Positions 14,268-14,490 of a stretch of DNA of 14,490 nt are shown in pieces. The notes beneath the pieces were generated by a model. That model saw only the letters and a list, made by a program, of their open reading frames with translations, was not told where the DNA came from and did no database searches. The DNA is from Gammaproteobacteria bacterium (GTDB lineage: Bacteria; Pseudomonadota; Gammaproteobacteria; DSM-26407): the NCBI GenBank assembly GCA_028694565.1, contig JAQVKR010000017.1, forward strand, positions 1 through 14,490. Reading direction: 5' to 3'. A program made the translations under genes and the position numbers. Numbering within the stretch: the first letter of the stretch is position 1; the number at the start of each line of letters is the position of its first letter.

Positions 14268-14490
14268 ATGGATCGGACCACCGGAATCTTCGCCCTGCTG
14301 CTGCTGGCGGCAATCGCCGGGGTCATCGCCGTGAGCTTCCACCAGGATCCGCGCCGCGCGGAGATGAACCGCATGCTGGCGGCGAATCCCGAGCTCTCCG
14401 CCTACCCCTACCATTTCCGCGTCCTGCGGCTGGAGGGCGACACGGCCGTGATGGGCACGCCCCGTTCCCAGGCGGTGCCGGTGGCCCGGA
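14268..14490 (+). CDS. Membrane-anchored protein of unknown function, 5' part
   Basis: The frame is open from ATG 14268 to the window edge (74 complete codons). Residues 7-23 are a hydrophobic segment, IFALLLLAAIAGVIAVS, preceded by a single Arg, so it is a signal anchor or signal peptide. The rest, with AEMNRMLAANPELSAYPY and FRVLRLEGDTAVMGTPRS, looks conserved and probably lies outside the membrane. CCGGAG lies seven bases before the ATG. I do not recognise the family. The gene is divergent from the Cys/His-rich gene. Confidence 0.7.
   Translation, partial: MDRTTGIFALLLLAAIAGVIAVSFHQDPRRAEMNRMLAANPELSAYPYHFRVLRLEGDTAVMGTPRSQAVPVAR

Overview
The window is a GC-rich, densely coding chromosomal segment from a proteobacterium, most likely a gammaproteobacterium of the Chromatiales/Ectothiorhodospiraceae type. 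That guess rests on base composition, the DUF4124 protein, divergently arranged speA and speE, a 1,632-residue NAD-dependent glutamate dehydrogenase, a GAF-PAS-GGDEF-EAL protein, a bacteriohemerythrin and a lipoprotein cytochrome c. The genus cannot be fixed from sequence alone. No tRNA, rRNA, CRISPR array or intact transposase gene is visible.

Layout. (1) 1-722: six tandem copies of a heptamer abut the start of a secreted DUF4124 protein. A cluster of four short REP-like palindromes then fills the gap before the convergent spermidine synthase gene. (2) 723-3903: polyamine genes, speE on the minus strand and speA on the plus strand. Their 430-bp divergent intergenic region carries a 273-bp candidate MITE with near-perfect 26-bp terminal inverted repeats and CTAG at both ends. 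(3) 4048-6654: a multidomain cyclic-di-GMP protein with a degenerate GGDEF signature and a complete set of EAL catalytic residues. (4) 6835-12411: a small conserved protein (DUF6489-like), gdhB and a cupin protein overlapping the gdhB stop, probably one transcription unit. (5) 12540-13112: a membrane-anchored bacteriohemerythrin. (6) 13191-14107, minus strand: a small secreted Cys/His/Pro-rich protein followed by a lipoprotein c-type cytochrome. (7) 14268-end: the first 74 codons of a conserved-looking membrane-anchored protein cut by the window edge.

How it fits together. SpeA makes agmatine from arginine, which other enzymes convert to putrescine, and SpeE turns putrescine into spermidine. 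The agmatine-to-putrescine enzymes and SpeD are not in the window. GdhB feeds glutamate carbon into the TCA cycle with release of ammonium and NADH. The EAL protein probably degrades c-di-GMP in response to its receiver-like, GAF and PAS inputs. The hemerythrin and the cytochrome are envelope-associated oxygen or redox proteins. No defence, secretion or biosynthetic cluster is seen. The least ordinary content is non-coding: the heptamer array, the REP-like palindromes (one copy abuts the cytochrome stop codon), the MITE candidate, and a perfect 28-bp palindrome inside the EAL coding region.
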